DNA of 64,000 bases from WVYX01 sp039592335 (GCA_039592335.1 JBDHBX010000002.1:136738-200737); one strand, 5' to 3'; positions 19,578-28,815 are shown, counted from the first letter of the stretch. Made by a program: numbers and translations. Notes: generated by a model from the sequence alone, not told the origin.

Positions 19578-20341
19578 CGACGAAGCCCTTCGTCGGCGCC
19601 GTAGTGCTCCTCGCCGCCGCGGTCGCAACGGCCGCGCCGGCGCGGAGCCAGTCGATCGCCGACCAGGTGGACGCAGTGCGCGACGGCCAGGTGCGGATGA
19701 GCTTCGCCGCCAAGCCGGGCGTGTGTGGGGACGGGCGCAACATCAACATGCGCTCCCACCGCAGCACCGCCGATTGGGAGAGCTGGTGCGAGCCCGGACC
19801 GGTGCGTGTCGCTATCGACGTCAGCGCCGGCGAGATCGTGGACCTGGACACCTACGTCGGTGGCCGCTGGCGGGACCGGGCCAACGTGACCGATCTGGGG
19901 ATGGTCCCGGCGCCCGAGGCAGCCGCGTACTTCTTGGATCTCGCCACCACCGCGCCCAGCCACGTGTCCAAGCACGCCATCATGCCGGCTGTCGCGGCCG
20001 ACAGTGCCGAGGTGTGGCCCGGCCTGCTGCGCATCGCCAAGGCCGATGACCGGCCGCGGGAAACGAGGAAGGCGGCGGTGTTCTGGCTCTCCCAGGCGGC
20101 CGGCGAGGCGGCGGCCGCGGGGCTCGAGGAGATCGTGCTGGACGAGGACGAGGACTTCAGCGTCCGCAAGAGCGCGGTGTTCGCGGTGTCCCAGCTACCC
20201 GATGACGAGGGTGTTCCGATTCTCGTGCGGGTGGCCCGCACGCACCAGGATCCGCGCATCCTGAAGCAGGCCATCTTCTGGCTGGGGCAGAGCGGCGATC
20301 CCCGGGCCATTGTGCTGTTCGAGGAGCTGCTGACGCCGTAA
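19574..20341 (+). CDS. Exported protein with three C-terminal HEAT-like repeats
   Basis: 255 residues with a signal peptide (about 1-25, ending PARSQ). The first 120 mature residues form a separate domain with two cysteines (C51, C71), including GVCGDGRNINMR and VDLDTYVGGRWRDR; I do not recognise its family. The C-terminal half has three repeats with AVFWLSQ, AVFAVSQ and AIFWLGQ, the same solenoid signature as the two upstream genes. It overlaps the preceding gene by ATGA and is followed by a terminator, so it closes the sigma/HEAT operon. Likely periplasmic; binding partner unknown. Confidence 0.85.
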   Translation: MTTKPFVGAVVLLAAAVATAAPARSQSIADQVDAVRDGQVRMSFAAKPGVCGDGRNINMRSHRSTADWESWCEPGPVRVAIDVSAGEIVDLDTYVGGRWRDRANVTDLGMVPAPEAAAYFLDLATTAPSHVSKHAIMPAVAADSAEVWPGLLRIAKADDRPRETRKAAVFWLSQAAGEAAAAGLEEIVLDEDEDFSVRKSAVFAVSQLPDDEGVPILVRVARTHQDPRILKQAIFWLGQSGDPRAIVLFEELLTP

Positions 20342-20364
20342 ACGGACCTGCCTTGGCGACCTAC

Positions 20365-20404
20365 ATGGGGCGGTGTGGCTCTCGGGCCATGTCCGCCCCA
20401 TTTT
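20365..20404 (+). terminator. Rho-independent terminator of the sigma/HEAT operon
   Basis: A 9-bp stem (20365-20373 with 20393-20401) encloses a 19-base loop and is followed by TTTT (20401-20404). It starts 24 bases after the last HEAT gene stop. Confidence 0.75.
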
Positions 20405-20436
20405 AATGGCGCACCCAGCCCAGTCGGTGTTCGACG

Positions 20437-21873
20437 ATGAAGACCATTCGCCTTTCGCTCCTGACACTTGCGGCCGCGAACCTCGCGGCTTGCGCCGTGA
20501 ACCCGGCCACCGGCGAGCGGGAGTTCATGCTGGTCAGCGAGGGCCAGGAGATTGCCATGGGGCGGGAGGCCGACCCGCAGGTCTCGGCGGCCTTCGGCAT
20601 CTACCCGGATACCGCAGTCCAGACCTATGTGGCCAACCTGGGCTACGATCTGGTGAGCGTCGCGGAGCGGCCCAATCTGCCCTGGACGTTCCGGGTGGTG
20701 GACGACCCCCTGGTGAACGCATTTGCGCTCCCAGGCGGCTACATCTACATCACCCGCGGGATCATGGCCCACTTCAACTCCGAGGCGGAGTTGGTCTCGG
20801 TCCTGGGGCACGAGATCGGGCACGTCACGGCACGGCACTCGGCGCAACAAATGACGCAGCAGCAGCTGGCGCAGGTGGGCCTCGTGGCCGGCGCGGTGCT
20901 GGTGCCCGAGGTACAAGACTACCTCGGTATCGCGGCGGCGAGCCTCCAGCTGCTGTTCCTCAAGTTCAGTCGGGATGACGAGCGGCAGGCCGACGATCTG
21001 GGGCTGCGGTACATGAGCCGGGCCGGCTACGACCCGCGCGAGATGCCCGACGTGTACGAGATGTTGGGGGACGTGAGCGCGGCGAGCGGCGCCGGCGGGG
21101 TACCGGGGTGGCTCTCCACCCACCCGGATCCCGAGGACCGCAAGGAGCGGATGCTGGCGCAGATCGACACCCTCGCGGTCGAGGGCACGAAGATACGCCA
21201 GGTCGAGTACCTGCAGCGACTCAACGGCATGACCTACGGCACCAACCCCCGTGAGGGCTACTTCCGCGAGAACGTGTTCTACCATCCCGATCTCGCGTTC
21301 CGGCTGGACTTCCCGGCGGGGTGGCAGACGGTGAACAGCAAGCGGCGCGTCGCGGCGCAGAGCTCGCGAGAGGACGCCCTCATCCAGCTCGACCTGTCTG
21401 ACGAGGCCTCGCCCGAGGCCGCCGCGCGCTCGTTCGCGGCCCTGGAGGGGGTGCAGGTGGGCCGCTCCCAATCGGGCGACATCAATGGGCTCCGCGCGGC
21501 CTCACTCTCGTTCACCGCCACCACCGAGCAGCAGGTGCTGGCCGGCCTCGTGGCGTTCATCTCCTACGAGGGGAACCTCTACCGGCTCATGGGGCTCACG
21601 CTGCAGTCGCGCTGGAGTGCATATCGCAGCGCCTTCCAGCAGTCGATCATGAGCTTCAACCGGCTGGCCGACCGGGCCGCGCTGAGCGTGCAGCCGCTCG
21701 AACTGCAGATCGTGCAGCTCGACCGGCCGATGACGCTGGGGCAATTCGCCCAGCGCCACCCCTCTCAGGTGTCACTCGAGGAGTTGGCGCTGATCAACCA
21801 GGTCGATCCCGGTGTTGAGCTGGAGGAGGGACGGCCCCTCAAGCGCGTGGTCGGCGGTCCCTTGCCGCGGTAG
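20437..21873 (+). CDS. M48 family metalloprotease lipoprotein
   Basis: 478-residue Ste24/BepA-like zinc protease. A lipobox ends at C19 (LAAC), placing it at a membrane on the periplasmic side. The zinc site is HEIGH (H125, E126, H129) with a downstream Glu in DDERQADDLG as third ligand. Family blocks NAFALPGGYIYITRG and the STHPDPEDRKER segment are present. The C-terminal 60 residues (PMTLGQFAQRHPSQVSLEEL) resemble the small domain seen at the end of many M48 lipoproteins. Such enzymes act in outer-membrane protein quality control. It stands alone after the HEAT-operon terminator; a frameshifted gene follows. Confidence 0.93.
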   Translation: MKTIRLSLLTLAAANLAACAVNPATGEREFMLVSEGQEIAMGREADPQVSAAFGIYPDTAVQTYVANLGYDLVSVAERPNLPWTFRVVDDPLVNAFALPGGYIYITRGIMAHFNSEAELVSVLGHEIGHVTARHSAQQMTQQQLAQVGLVAGAVLVPEVQDYLGIAAASLQLLFLKFSRDDERQADDLGLRYMSRAGYDPREMPDVYEMLGDVSAASGAGGVPGWLSTHPDPEDRKERMLAQIDTLAVEGTKIRQVEYLQRLNGMTYGTNPREGYFRENVFYHPDLAFRLDFPAGWQTVNSKRRVAAQSSREDALIQLDLSDEASPEAAARSFAALEGVQVGRSQSGDINGLRAASLSFTATTEQQVLAGLVAFISYEGNLYRLMGLTLQSRWSAYRSAFQQSIMSFNRLADRAALSVQPLELQIVQLDRPMTLGQFAQRHPSQVSLEELALINQVDPGVELEEGRPLKRVVGGPLPR

Positions 21874-21879
21874 GACCGC

Positions 21880-22310
21880 TTGAGCCGACCGGTGTTGCAG
21901 GCGTCGCCCTATCGGGCTGCCCGGCTCGTGCACTTTGGGCTCGTGCTGGGCGTCGTGATGATCGTGCTCGTGTTTGCCGTCGTGAGGCCCGCGCTCGGCG
22001 TCGAGGTGATGGACCAGCTCACGACGGTGCTGCGCATCGTGGCCGTCCTGCTACTGTTCGCAACCGTGGTGGTGATGCGGTTGGTGCGCAGTCAGATCGA
22101 GCGCCGATCCGCTCCCGCGACGATCGGGAGGCCTGGTGGCAGGCTACCCTGCCCAAGGCGATCGTCGTGTGGGCACTGGCCGACGGCACAGCCATGGCCG
22201 GGGCCGTGTTCTGGTTGCTCACCGGTGATTACGTGATCCTGGCCATCGTGGCCGGCGTCGCCCTGGCGCTGCTCGTGATGCACCGCCCGGCGGTGCTGGA
22301 GGAGGCCTAG
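21880..22310 (+). pseudogene. Frameshifted small membrane protein gene
   Basis: Two good membrane-protein halves lie in different frames. The first (from TTG 21880, or GTG 21891) encodes two helices, including LVHFGLVLGVVMIVLVFAVV and LRIVAVLLLFATVVVMRLV. From about 22095-22125 the coding signal moves to another frame and continues with DREAWWQATLPKAIVVWALA, then AMAGAVFWLLTGDYVILAIV and a TAG at 22308-22310. One missing base restores a single four-helix protein of about 143 residues. This may be true decay or a sequencing deletion. Family not recognised. The stop overlaps the convergent downstream gene. Confidence 0.7.
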
Positions 22311-23461
22311 CACGTGGTTTGCGTGACGGCCACCCCGCGCCGCCGCAGTGCGCTGAGGAGGGTGTCGAACAGCTCGTCCCGAAAGACTTCTTCAGGGAAG
22401 AGACTCCCACGCCGCTCTATCGTGCCGTCGGCGATGAGCTGACCCGCGATCGAAGCCGGAAAGCTCGTGGTCTTCCCCATGGAGGTGACGCGTCGCTCCG
22501 GATCGTAGCGGTCGACCAGCTCGAAGGTGTGGGTCAGCGGGCTTCCCCCGCGCATGCCCTCGACCATCACCCGGAGCAGGGTGGCGTCGTGCTCCTTGCC
22601 GAGACGGAGCCGCGCATCGAGCAGCTGCTCCAGCATGCGACGTGGCACGACGGGCTCGTCGCCCACGTCGATCGCCTCCCGTGAGAACAGCCCGCACGCC
22701 TTGAGTGTGCCGATGGCCGCGGCGTGGCCGGGGTAACGGATCGTCTTCTCGGCCAGCTCGCGGCCGATGCGCTCCCGCATGGTGAGGAGGAGAGAGTTCA
22801 GCCCGTCGGTGTAGAAGCACTCCATCTCGCCGAAAGGAGCTGGGAACCTAATGGGCTCGACGCCTGACAGGGGCGGCACCTCCGTGGGGCTTCCGTCCTC
22901 GATGATGAGGGCCGGTCGCTCGTAGGCGTCCAACACGCTCTCGACGGCGAAGACGATGCGGTAGTTGAGGGGTGGCGCGGGCTCGAGGGGAACGCCCCCG
23001 ACGTGGATGACGGCGCGCTCGACCGCGTCGAGCAGGTCGACGCCGCGCTGTACGCACGCGTTGGAGATGCCGGGTGCGACCCCCATGCCGGATACGAGAG
23101 TGACCCCCCGCTCCCGCGCTTCGCGGTCGTAGCCGCGTCGCTTCTCCGGCCACTCCCCGACGAGATCGATGAAGTGCACCTCGTTGCGCAGCGCGGCTTC
23201 CAGCGTCACCAGGCTGACACGGTGCGGCAGGGCGCTGAATGCCACGGTGCTCCCCGCGAACGCGGTGTCGGTGGTCTGCGTGTCGGCGACGTCCAACTCG
23301 GTGCACGTGAGCCGGTCGCTCGCGAGCAGAGCCGCGGCGTGCTCCAGGGGCTCCGGGCTCGAGTCGGCGAGGGTCACCGTGTGACTGGGATCGCTCTCGA
23401 GGAGGTCCCGTGCGAGTACGAACCCCATCTTGCCAGCGCCAAGCACCAGAAAGCCGCTCAC
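22307..23461 (-). CDS. Saccharopine dehydrogenase-like NAD(P)-binding protein
   Basis: 384 residues with an N-terminal Rossmann fold (FLVLGAGKMGFVLARDL) and the saccharopine-dehydrogenase/homospermidine-synthase layout: a second conserved block (GMGVAPGISNACVQRGVDLL) and a long C-terminal domain (RYPGHAAAIGTLKACGLF). Start is GTG 23461 with a TAGGAG ribosome site. It follows the NhaC gene by 9 bases on the same strand, so both are cotranscribed. Catalytic reaction cannot be assigned: the family includes lysine-pathway reductases and carboxynorspermidine dehydrogenases. Confidence 0.87.
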   Translation of the reverse strand: MSGFLVLGAGKMGFVLARDLLESDPSHTVTLADSSPEPLEHAAALLASDRLTCTELDVADTQTTDTAFAGSTVAFSALPHRVSLVTLEAALRNEVHFIDLVGEWPEKRRGYDREARERGVTLVSGMGVAPGISNACVQRGVDLLDAVERAVIHVGGVPLEPAPPLNYRIVFAVESVLDAYERPALIIEDGSPTEVPPLSGVEPIRFPAPFGEMECFYTDGLNSLLLTMRERIGRELAEKTIRYPGHAAAIGTLKACGLFSREAIDVGDEPVVPRRMLEQLLDARLRLGKEHDATLLRVMVEGMRGGSPLTHTFELVDRYDPERRVTSMGKTTSFPASIAGQLIADGTIERRGSLFPEEVFRDELFDTLLSALRRRGVAVTQTTC

Positions 23462-23470
23462 GATACGCTC

Positions 23471-24865
23471 CTAAACGACCCCCACCAGCAGGTACGCCGC
23501 CGCGGCGACGGCGGCAACCACGATCGCATAGGGAATCTGCGTGCTCACGTGGTCCATGTGATCGCAGGCGCTCCCCAGCGACGATAGCACGGTGGTGTCG
23601 GACAGCGGGGAGCAGTGGTCACCAAACACGCCGCCGCCCGCCACCGCGGCGATCGTTCCGAGTACCAGCACGTTCGGCTCTCCTGCGCTGAACTCGAACG
23701 CCATGGGGACGGCGATGGGGAACATGATCGCGAACGTACCCCACGACGTGCCGGTGGCAAAGCTCACGAAGGCGCTCACCAGGAACACCGCAAGCGGGAG
23801 GAGAGCCGGTTGAAACCATCCCCGGGTGACAGCGACGACGTACTCGGCGGTTCCCATCTCCCGGCTCACGTTGTTGATGGCGAAGGCGAACGCGAGGATC
23901 ATCACGGCTGGCAACACCCCTTTGATGCCGGCCTGCATCGTCTTCATCATGCCTCGCAGGTCGTCGACGCGCTGGATGAGCATCGTCGCGCCCAGCACCA
24001 CCGTGGCCAGCATGAAGCTGTCCAGCACCCGGGCCTGCCCGGTGACGGCGAACGTGACCACGTTCACCGTGACCACGATGATGACGGGCAGCACGAAGTT
24101 GAGCCACAGGCTGGTGCGCCCGGTCTCGGAGGGCCGTAGCGCCGTGAGCTCCGCGCTCATCGTGGGAACGGCTCCCCTGCGGACGACCTCACCGGTCGCC
24201 AGGGTGCGACGCTCGGCTCCGCGCATCGGTCCGAAGTCCGGCACGATCCCCCGGGCGACGAGGAGCACCATCAGCACGGCGAGGATTGCGTAGAAGTTGA
24301 AGGGGATCGACCTGACGAAGAGGGCCATCGCCCCGGCTTGGTCCGCCACTGGACCCGCGCCGATCAGGAGGCCGCTCATGAACACCGCCCACCCCGTGAT
24401 GGGGGCCAGCACGCTCACGGGCGCCGACGTGGAGTCGCAGATGTAGGCCAGCTTTTCCCGCGAGATGCGCACCCGGTCTGTCAGGTCGCGCATCACGGGG
24501 CCCACGAACAGCGGGCTGAAGTAGTCGCTGAAGAAAATGAAGAGACCCAGGCCCCAGCCCAGCGTTTGCGTCTGCTTGTGGGTGCGGGTGAGCCCCCGGA
24601 CCTTCTCCGCGAACAGCCGCACTGCTCCGCTCCGCTGGTAGAACGCCACCAGCATGCCGATGCAGATCTCTACGAGGCAGATCCACATGAAGTCCCGGGT
24701 CCCCAGCGAGGTGGCGAGGAGCTCCGGGAATCCCTGTAGTCCCTGACCCATGAGGAGCACGCCGGCGAGGCATGCGATGGCGAGACTGAACACCGCTTCG
24801 CGCGTGATGAACGCGAGGGCGATGGCGAGGAGCGGCGGGATGAGGGACAGCCAGCCGTAGGTCAT
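23471..24865 (-). CDS. NhaC-family Na+/H+ antiporter
   Basis: 464-residue inner-membrane transporter with about eleven hydrophobic segments. NhaC-family blocks are YICDSTSAPVSVLAPITGWA in the middle and FATGTSWGTFAIMFPIAVPM, then GGGVFGDHCSPLSDTTVLSS near the C-terminus. These transporters exchange Na+ for H+ or, in some relatives, amino acids. It lies in a minus-strand run between a HAD 5'-nucleotidase and a saccharopine-dehydrogenase-like gene. A second, longer family member occurs at 36.1 kb. Substrate is uncertain. Confidence 0.92.
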   Translation of the reverse strand: MTYGWLSLIPPLLAIALAFITREAVFSLAIACLAGVLLMGQGLQGFPELLATSLGTRDFMWICLVEICIGMLVAFYQRSGAVRLFAEKVRGLTRTHKQTQTLGWGLGLFIFFSDYFSPLFVGPVMRDLTDRVRISREKLAYICDSTSAPVSVLAPITGWAVFMSGLLIGAGPVADQAGAMALFVRSIPFNFYAILAVLMVLLVARGIVPDFGPMRGAERRTLATGEVVRRGAVPTMSAELTALRPSETGRTSLWLNFVLPVIIVVTVNVVTFAVTGQARVLDSFMLATVVLGATMLIQRVDDLRGMMKTMQAGIKGVLPAVMILAFAFAINNVSREMGTAEYVVAVTRGWFQPALLPLAVFLVSAFVSFATGTSWGTFAIMFPIAVPMAFEFSAGEPNVLVLGTIAAVAGGGVFGDHCSPLSDTTVLSSLGSACDHMDHVSTQIPYAIVVAAVAAAAYLLVGVV

Positions 24866-24945
24866 CGTTTACTCGGAGTGGCTCCGTGGCCGATCGTACA
24901 CGTTGGCGGCGCTCGACGCAACGAGCGCCCACCCAAACCAGCCCG

Positions 24946-26373
24946 TTACTCCGGCTCGACCGCCGTCTCGTCCGCTCCCAGCGGCACCTCGGAATCGTGC
25001 GGCAGGCTCCCTCGGATCGAGCGCAGGTACACGTAGGGGGTCTGGTACAGGAAGTTCGAAACCCTGGACATGTAGATGTCGGCGTAGCGCTCCACCTGCC
25101 GTGCCAGATGGCTCTTGTCGTTCCCCGCGCGCATCAGCAGACCCCAGCGCTCACTGCTTAGCCGCCCGGCTCCGCCAGCCAGCGGTGAGATCTCCTCGTC
25201 CAGGGCCTGGAGCTTCTCGCGCAGGGCCGTCAGGTCCTTGTCCAGCGTGCGTGCCGGCGCGCTCGGCTCGGGGCCGTACTTGCCGCGCCGCCGCTGCAGC
25301 TCGAGCCGCACCCGGGCGTGCTCGTACTCGAGCTGTTCCTTCTGCCGCATCAGCTCGGTGAGGCGGGACTGGTTGGTCTCGAACCCTGCCATTGCCTCGA
25401 GCTCGTCCTCCAGCTCCCGCAGCACCAAGGCGGTGCGCCAGCGGAATACGTTCTTCGACACGCTGACGTCGGTATAGATGTGGTCGCCCACGTAGAGGAT
25501 CTCGTCGCCCGATACGCCGAGATGCTCCTCCACCAGGGTCGCGTGTCCACCCAGGTACGTTCCCTTCTCGCGGATGCCCATCGCCGCCGGCTTGAGCAGT
25601 CCCTCGTCGTTTACGACCTGGAACACCGGCGCCCGCTCCCAGAAGAAGGCGGGCTTGCGCGCCGAGACGATCACCAGGTCGAACAGGTCCCGCCACGTCA
25701 TGCCGTCGGCCAGGAACTGATCGAAGGCGTAGCTCATCAGCGCCCGGGTGTACTCCCATTCCGAGTTCGTGACGAGCAACAGCTTCTTGCCCGCGTGGCG
25801 TTGGTCCAGCAGGGCAAGGGGAAGCTCCGCATCCAGTTCCACGAAGCGGTCGGGATCGGCGATGATCTCCGCCTTGAGCTGGCCCTCCATGTGGGCCTCG
25901 TCGATAGACGTGCGCACCGCGCGATACAGGTCGTGGTACCCCAGGACGCCTTCCAGCCGGCCGGCGTCCAGCTGGTCCACGAGCTGGGCATACATACACG
26001 CTTCGGAGAGCGAGAAGAGCGTGTTGAGGAACACGAACCGGTCGGTGCCGAGGTCCACCAGCTCCCGCCCGTAGATCGCCCGCTGGTCGTCGAACGCCAT
26101 CTGCGCGGTGCCGTGATACGCGCGCTTCACGTACCCGAACCGGTTCGCTTTGAGGATGTTGCCGTACTCCAGGTCGAGAATCAGTCCCCGCACGATGAGG
26201 TGCGGATCGAACTCCAGCTCGTCCACCGGCCAGCCGAGCGCCAACAGCTTTTGCTTGAGGTGCTCGTACGCGCGGCGCTCCCACTCCTCGATCCGGTAGT
26301 GGATGAGGGTGTAGTCCATGTCGTAACCCACGGCGCGGATCGATCGCAGGTTGAGCGTGCGGTTGCAGAACAC
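24946..26373 (-). CDS. HAD-IG family 5'-nucleotidase
   Basis: 475-residue cytosolic phosphatase related to eukaryotic cN-II purine 5'-nucleotidases. HAD motifs are complete: YDMDYTLIHY (nucleophile and acid/base Asp residues) near the N-terminus, LLLVTNSEWEYT (motif II), a conserved lysine in ARKPAFF (motif III) and YVGDHIYTDV (motif IV). A charged, probably coiled-coil stretch occurs near residues 325-395. Start is GTG 26373. It likely dephosphorylates purine monophosphates. Genes on either side, thiD and nhaC, are 53 and 80 bases away on the same strand. Confidence 0.92.
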   Translation of the reverse strand: MFCNRTLNLRSIRAVGYDMDYTLIHYRIEEWERRAYEHLKQKLLALGWPVDELEFDPHLIVRGLILDLEYGNILKANRFGYVKRAYHGTAQMAFDDQRAIYGRELVDLGTDRFVFLNTLFSLSEACMYAQLVDQLDAGRLEGVLGYHDLYRAVRTSIDEAHMEGQLKAEIIADPDRFVELDAELPLALLDQRHAGKKLLLVTNSEWEYTRALMSYAFDQFLADGMTWRDLFDLVIVSARKPAFFWERAPVFQVVNDEGLLKPAAMGIREKGTYLGGHATLVEEHLGVSGDEILYVGDHIYTDVSVSKNVFRWRTALVLRELEDELEAMAGFETNQSRLTELMRQKEQLEYEHARVRLELQRRRGKYGPEPSAPARTLDKDLTALREKLQALDEEISPLAGGAGRLSSERWGLLMRAGNDKSHLARQVERYADIYMSRVSNFLYQTPYVYLRSIRGSLPHDSEVPLGADETAVEPE

Positions 26374-26426
26374 GCCACGCGCCCGGGATGGGGCCGGGTA
26401 GCGGCTCGACGGTGGGGCTTGGGGGC

Positions 26427-27230
26427 TCAGTGGTGGCTCTCCTCCCGCGGGACGGGCGCGAAGTGGTTGAGCGGGCCGTGGCCGCCGCCCAGGCCCGGCG
26501 CGGTGGCCAGGGCCCCGTGCACGAAGCCGAGCGCCTTTGCCACGGCCTGCTCCAGGGAATGTCCCAGGGCGAGTCCCGCGGTCACCGCGGAGGACAGAGT
26601 GCAGCCGGTGCCGTGCGTCGAGGTGGTGGCGATCTTCGGGTGGCGGTAGCGGGTCACACGTTCATGCGTGACGAGCACGTCCACGACCTCCTCACCCGAG
26701 AGGTGTCCGCCTTTGACCAGGGCCGCCGCCGCGCCCATCCGCACCAGATCGCGCCCAGCCCGCTCCATCTCGTCCGGCGTCTCGATGTCGCGCTCCACCA
26801 GGATCTTCGCCTCGTCGAGGTTGGGCGTGACCAGCGTCGCCAGGGGCACCAGCAACTCCGCCATCGAACGCTCGGCGTCTGCGTCGAGCAGGCGGTCCCC
26901 GGAGGTTGCCACCATCACCGGGTCGAGCACGTAGTTGGGAAACGCGTGCTGCGCCACCGCCTCAGCGACCAGCGCAACCAGCTCCCGGGTCGCCAGCATG
27001 CCGGTCTTCACGGCGGCGGGGAAGAGGTCGTCGGCGACGGCAGCGAGCTGTTGCTCCACCATGTCCAGCGGGATCGCGTGCACGCCGCTCACCCCGCGCG
27101 TGTTCTGCGCGGTGATGGCCACGATCACACTCGTCCCGAAGACGCCGAACTGGTGGAAGGTCTTGAGGTCGGCCTGGATCCCAGCGCCGCCCCCCGAGTC
27201 CGAGCCCGCGACAGTGAGGGCTATCTGCAT
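26427..27230 (-). CDS. thiD: Hydroxymethylpyrimidine/phosphomethylpyrimidine kinase
   Basis: 267-residue ribokinase-fold enzyme that phosphorylates HMP and HMP-P in thiamine biosynthesis. Signatures are AGSDSGGGAGIQADLKTF at the N-terminus, DPVMVATSGDRLLD in the middle and the anion-hole/catalytic block THGTGCTLSSAVTAGLA. Length is normal. It is divergent from the RNA methyltransferase gene with only 54 bases between, which leaves no room for a TPP riboswitch. No other thiamine gene is in the window. Confidence 0.95.
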   Translation of the reverse strand: MQIALTVAGSDSGGGAGIQADLKTFHQFGVFGTSVIVAITAQNTRGVSGVHAIPLDMVEQQLAAVADDLFPAAVKTGMLATRELVALVAEAVAQHAFPNYVLDPVMVATSGDRLLDADAERSMAELLVPLATLVTPNLDEAKILVERDIETPDEMERAGRDLVRMGAAAALVKGGHLSGEEVVDVLVTHERVTRYRHPKIATTSTHGTGCTLSSAVTAGLALGHSLEQAVAKALGFVHGALATAPGLGGGHGPLNHFAPVPREESHH

Positions 27231-27284
27231 GCCGGCCGCTTGGCGCCAGCGGCCCTGGCGGTAACATTGAACCTCACGACACCC

Positions 27285-28055
27285 ATGGCTTCCAATCTGG
27301 TCACAGAGGTCCGCAATCTACAACGGCGCAAGGCCCGCAAGCGGCGCGGGCTCGCGGTGGCGGAGGGCGTGCGTCTGGCGGAAGAGGCGCTGGCTGCCGG
27401 CGTGCCGTTCCGCGGCGTCCTCGTCACCGGGACCCTGCGCGCCGCGCCGCGGGGAGCGGCGCTGCTCGCGGACCTGGCCAGCCACGCGGTGGCGATCGAG
27501 GAGATTGCGGAGAAGGAGCTGGACCGCCTCGCCGACACCGACACCCCGCAGGGGATTCTCGCCGTCATCGACCCGCCACGCTGGACCCTGGCCGACGTCC
27601 ACCCGGCGGAGGGACAACCGCTGCTGGTGCTGGACGGCGTGCAAGACCCGGGGAACGTCGGGACGCTGCTGCGAACCGCCTATGCCCTGGGCTCGCCCGG
27701 TGCCATCCTGCTTCCGGGAACGGCGGACCTCGCCAACCCCAAGGTCATGCGGGCGGCGATGGGGGCGAGCTTCCGGCTCCCGGCCGCCCCGGCCCAGGAC
27801 GGTGAGCTCGCCAAGTGGGCGAGCGAGCACGACGTGACGCTTTGGGCCGCCGCCACGGAAGGGGCGCCGCTGGCGCGCCTAATACCGCCGGAACGACCGG
27901 CCGTGGTGGTGGGCAACGAAGGCGCCGGGGTGCGTCCCTTCGTGCGCTCCCTGGCGCAGCAGCAGGTGGCCATCCCGCTCGCCCGCGGTGTCGAGTCGCT
28001 CAACGTGGCCGTGGCGGCTGGCATCCTCCTCTACGAGGTTCAACGTGCCAGGTGA
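27285..28055 (+). CDS. TrmH/SpoU-family RNA 2'-O-methyltransferase
   Basis: 256 residues from ATG 27285. The N-terminal substrate-binding domain (LQRRKARKRRGLAVAEG, typical of the family's first motif) is followed by the SPOUT knot domain with VLDGVQDPGNVGTLLRTA, VVVGNEGAGVRP and IPLARGVESLNVAVAAGILL, the three SpoU motifs. It methylates ribose 2'-OH in rRNA or tRNA using SAM; the exact site is not determinable here. The 3' end overlaps the prepilin peptidase start by 11 bases. Confidence 0.94.
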   Translation: MASNLVTEVRNLQRRKARKRRGLAVAEGVRLAEEALAAGVPFRGVLVTGTLRAAPRGAALLADLASHAVAIEEIAEKELDRLADTDTPQGILAVIDPPRWTLADVHPAEGQPLLVLDGVQDPGNVGTLLRTAYALGSPGAILLPGTADLANPKVMRAAMGASFRLPAAPAQDGELAKWASEHDVTLWAAATEGAPLARLIPPERPAVVVGNEGAGVRPFVRSLAQQQVAIPLARGVESLNVAVAAGILLYEVQRAR

Positions 28056-28815
28056 GACCTTCGTGATCGTGACGGCCGCGCTCCTCGGCGCCATCGTGGG
28101 GAGCTTCCTCAACGTGTGTATCCTGCGGCTCCCCAAGGACGAATCGATCTTCTGGCCACCGTCGCATTGCCCCAAGTGCGGCGTCGGCGTGGCGTGGTAC
28201 GACAACCTCCCGGTCCTCTCCTGGCTGCTGCTGCGAGGGCGCTGCCGCCAGTGCAGGGCGGGCATTTCGATCCAGTACCCGCTGGTGGAGGCCGCTACGG
28301 CGGTCGTGTGGGCGGCCTCGGCGTGGCACCACGGACTGGACCTCGAGGCGCTCACCGCGGCGGTCTTCGGCACGCTGTTGCTCGGGATCGCCGTGACGGA
28401 CGCGCGCACCTATCTCATCCCCAACGAGTACACCTGGGGTGGCCTGGTCATCGGGCTGGCGCTGTCCTGGCGCGGCGGACTGGACGGGTTCCTGCTCGCC
28501 ATGCTCGGAGCGGCGACCGGGTTCGTGCTGCTGTATGCCGTGGCGTGGGGTGGCGAGAAGGCGTTCGGCAAGGAGGCGATGGGCGGGGGCGACATCAAGA
28601 TGATGACCATGGTGGGGGCGTTCGTGGGCTGGCAGGGCGTGCTGCTCACGATCTTTGGTGGGGCGCTGCTGGGGACCCTGGTCTTCGTCCCGCTCTCCAT
28701 CAAGCACAAGCGGCTCGTCCCGTTCGGGGTCTTTCTGGCCGCCGCCGCCGCCATAACGTTTGTGTTCGGAGACCCTATCCTCAACTGGTACAAGGACTTC
28801 GTGCTCGGAGCCTGA
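28045..28815 (+). CDS. Prepilin leader peptidase / N-methyltransferase (A24A)
   Basis: 256-residue polytopic membrane aspartyl protease that cleaves and N-methylates type IV pilin or type II pseudopilin leaders. The N-terminal GSFLNVCILRLP and the two zinc pairs (CPKCG and CRQC) are present, as are both catalytic aspartates, in TDARTYLIPNEYT and in GGGDIKMM. Start is GTG 28045 inside the preceding gene, with GAGG about 8 bases upstream. No pilus structural genes are in the window, so it is an isolated peptidase gene. Confidence 0.94.
   Translation: MPGETFVIVTAALLGAIVGSFLNVCILRLPKDESIFWPPSHCPKCGVGVAWYDNLPVLSWLLLRGRCRQCRAGISIQYPLVEAATAVVWAASAWHHGLDLEALTAAVFGTLLLGIAVTDARTYLIPNEYTWGGLVIGLALSWRGGLDGFLLAMLGAATGFVLLYAVAWGGEKAFGKEAMGGGDIKMMTMVGAFVGWQGVLLTIFGGALLGTLVFVPLSIKHKRLVPFGVFLAAAAAITFVFGDPILNWYKDFVLGA

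Noticed and set aside
27231..27284. Possible TPP riboswitch before thiD
   Set aside because: Only 54 bases separate thiD from the divergent methyltransferase gene, too little for a TPP riboswitch, and no conserved core is seen.
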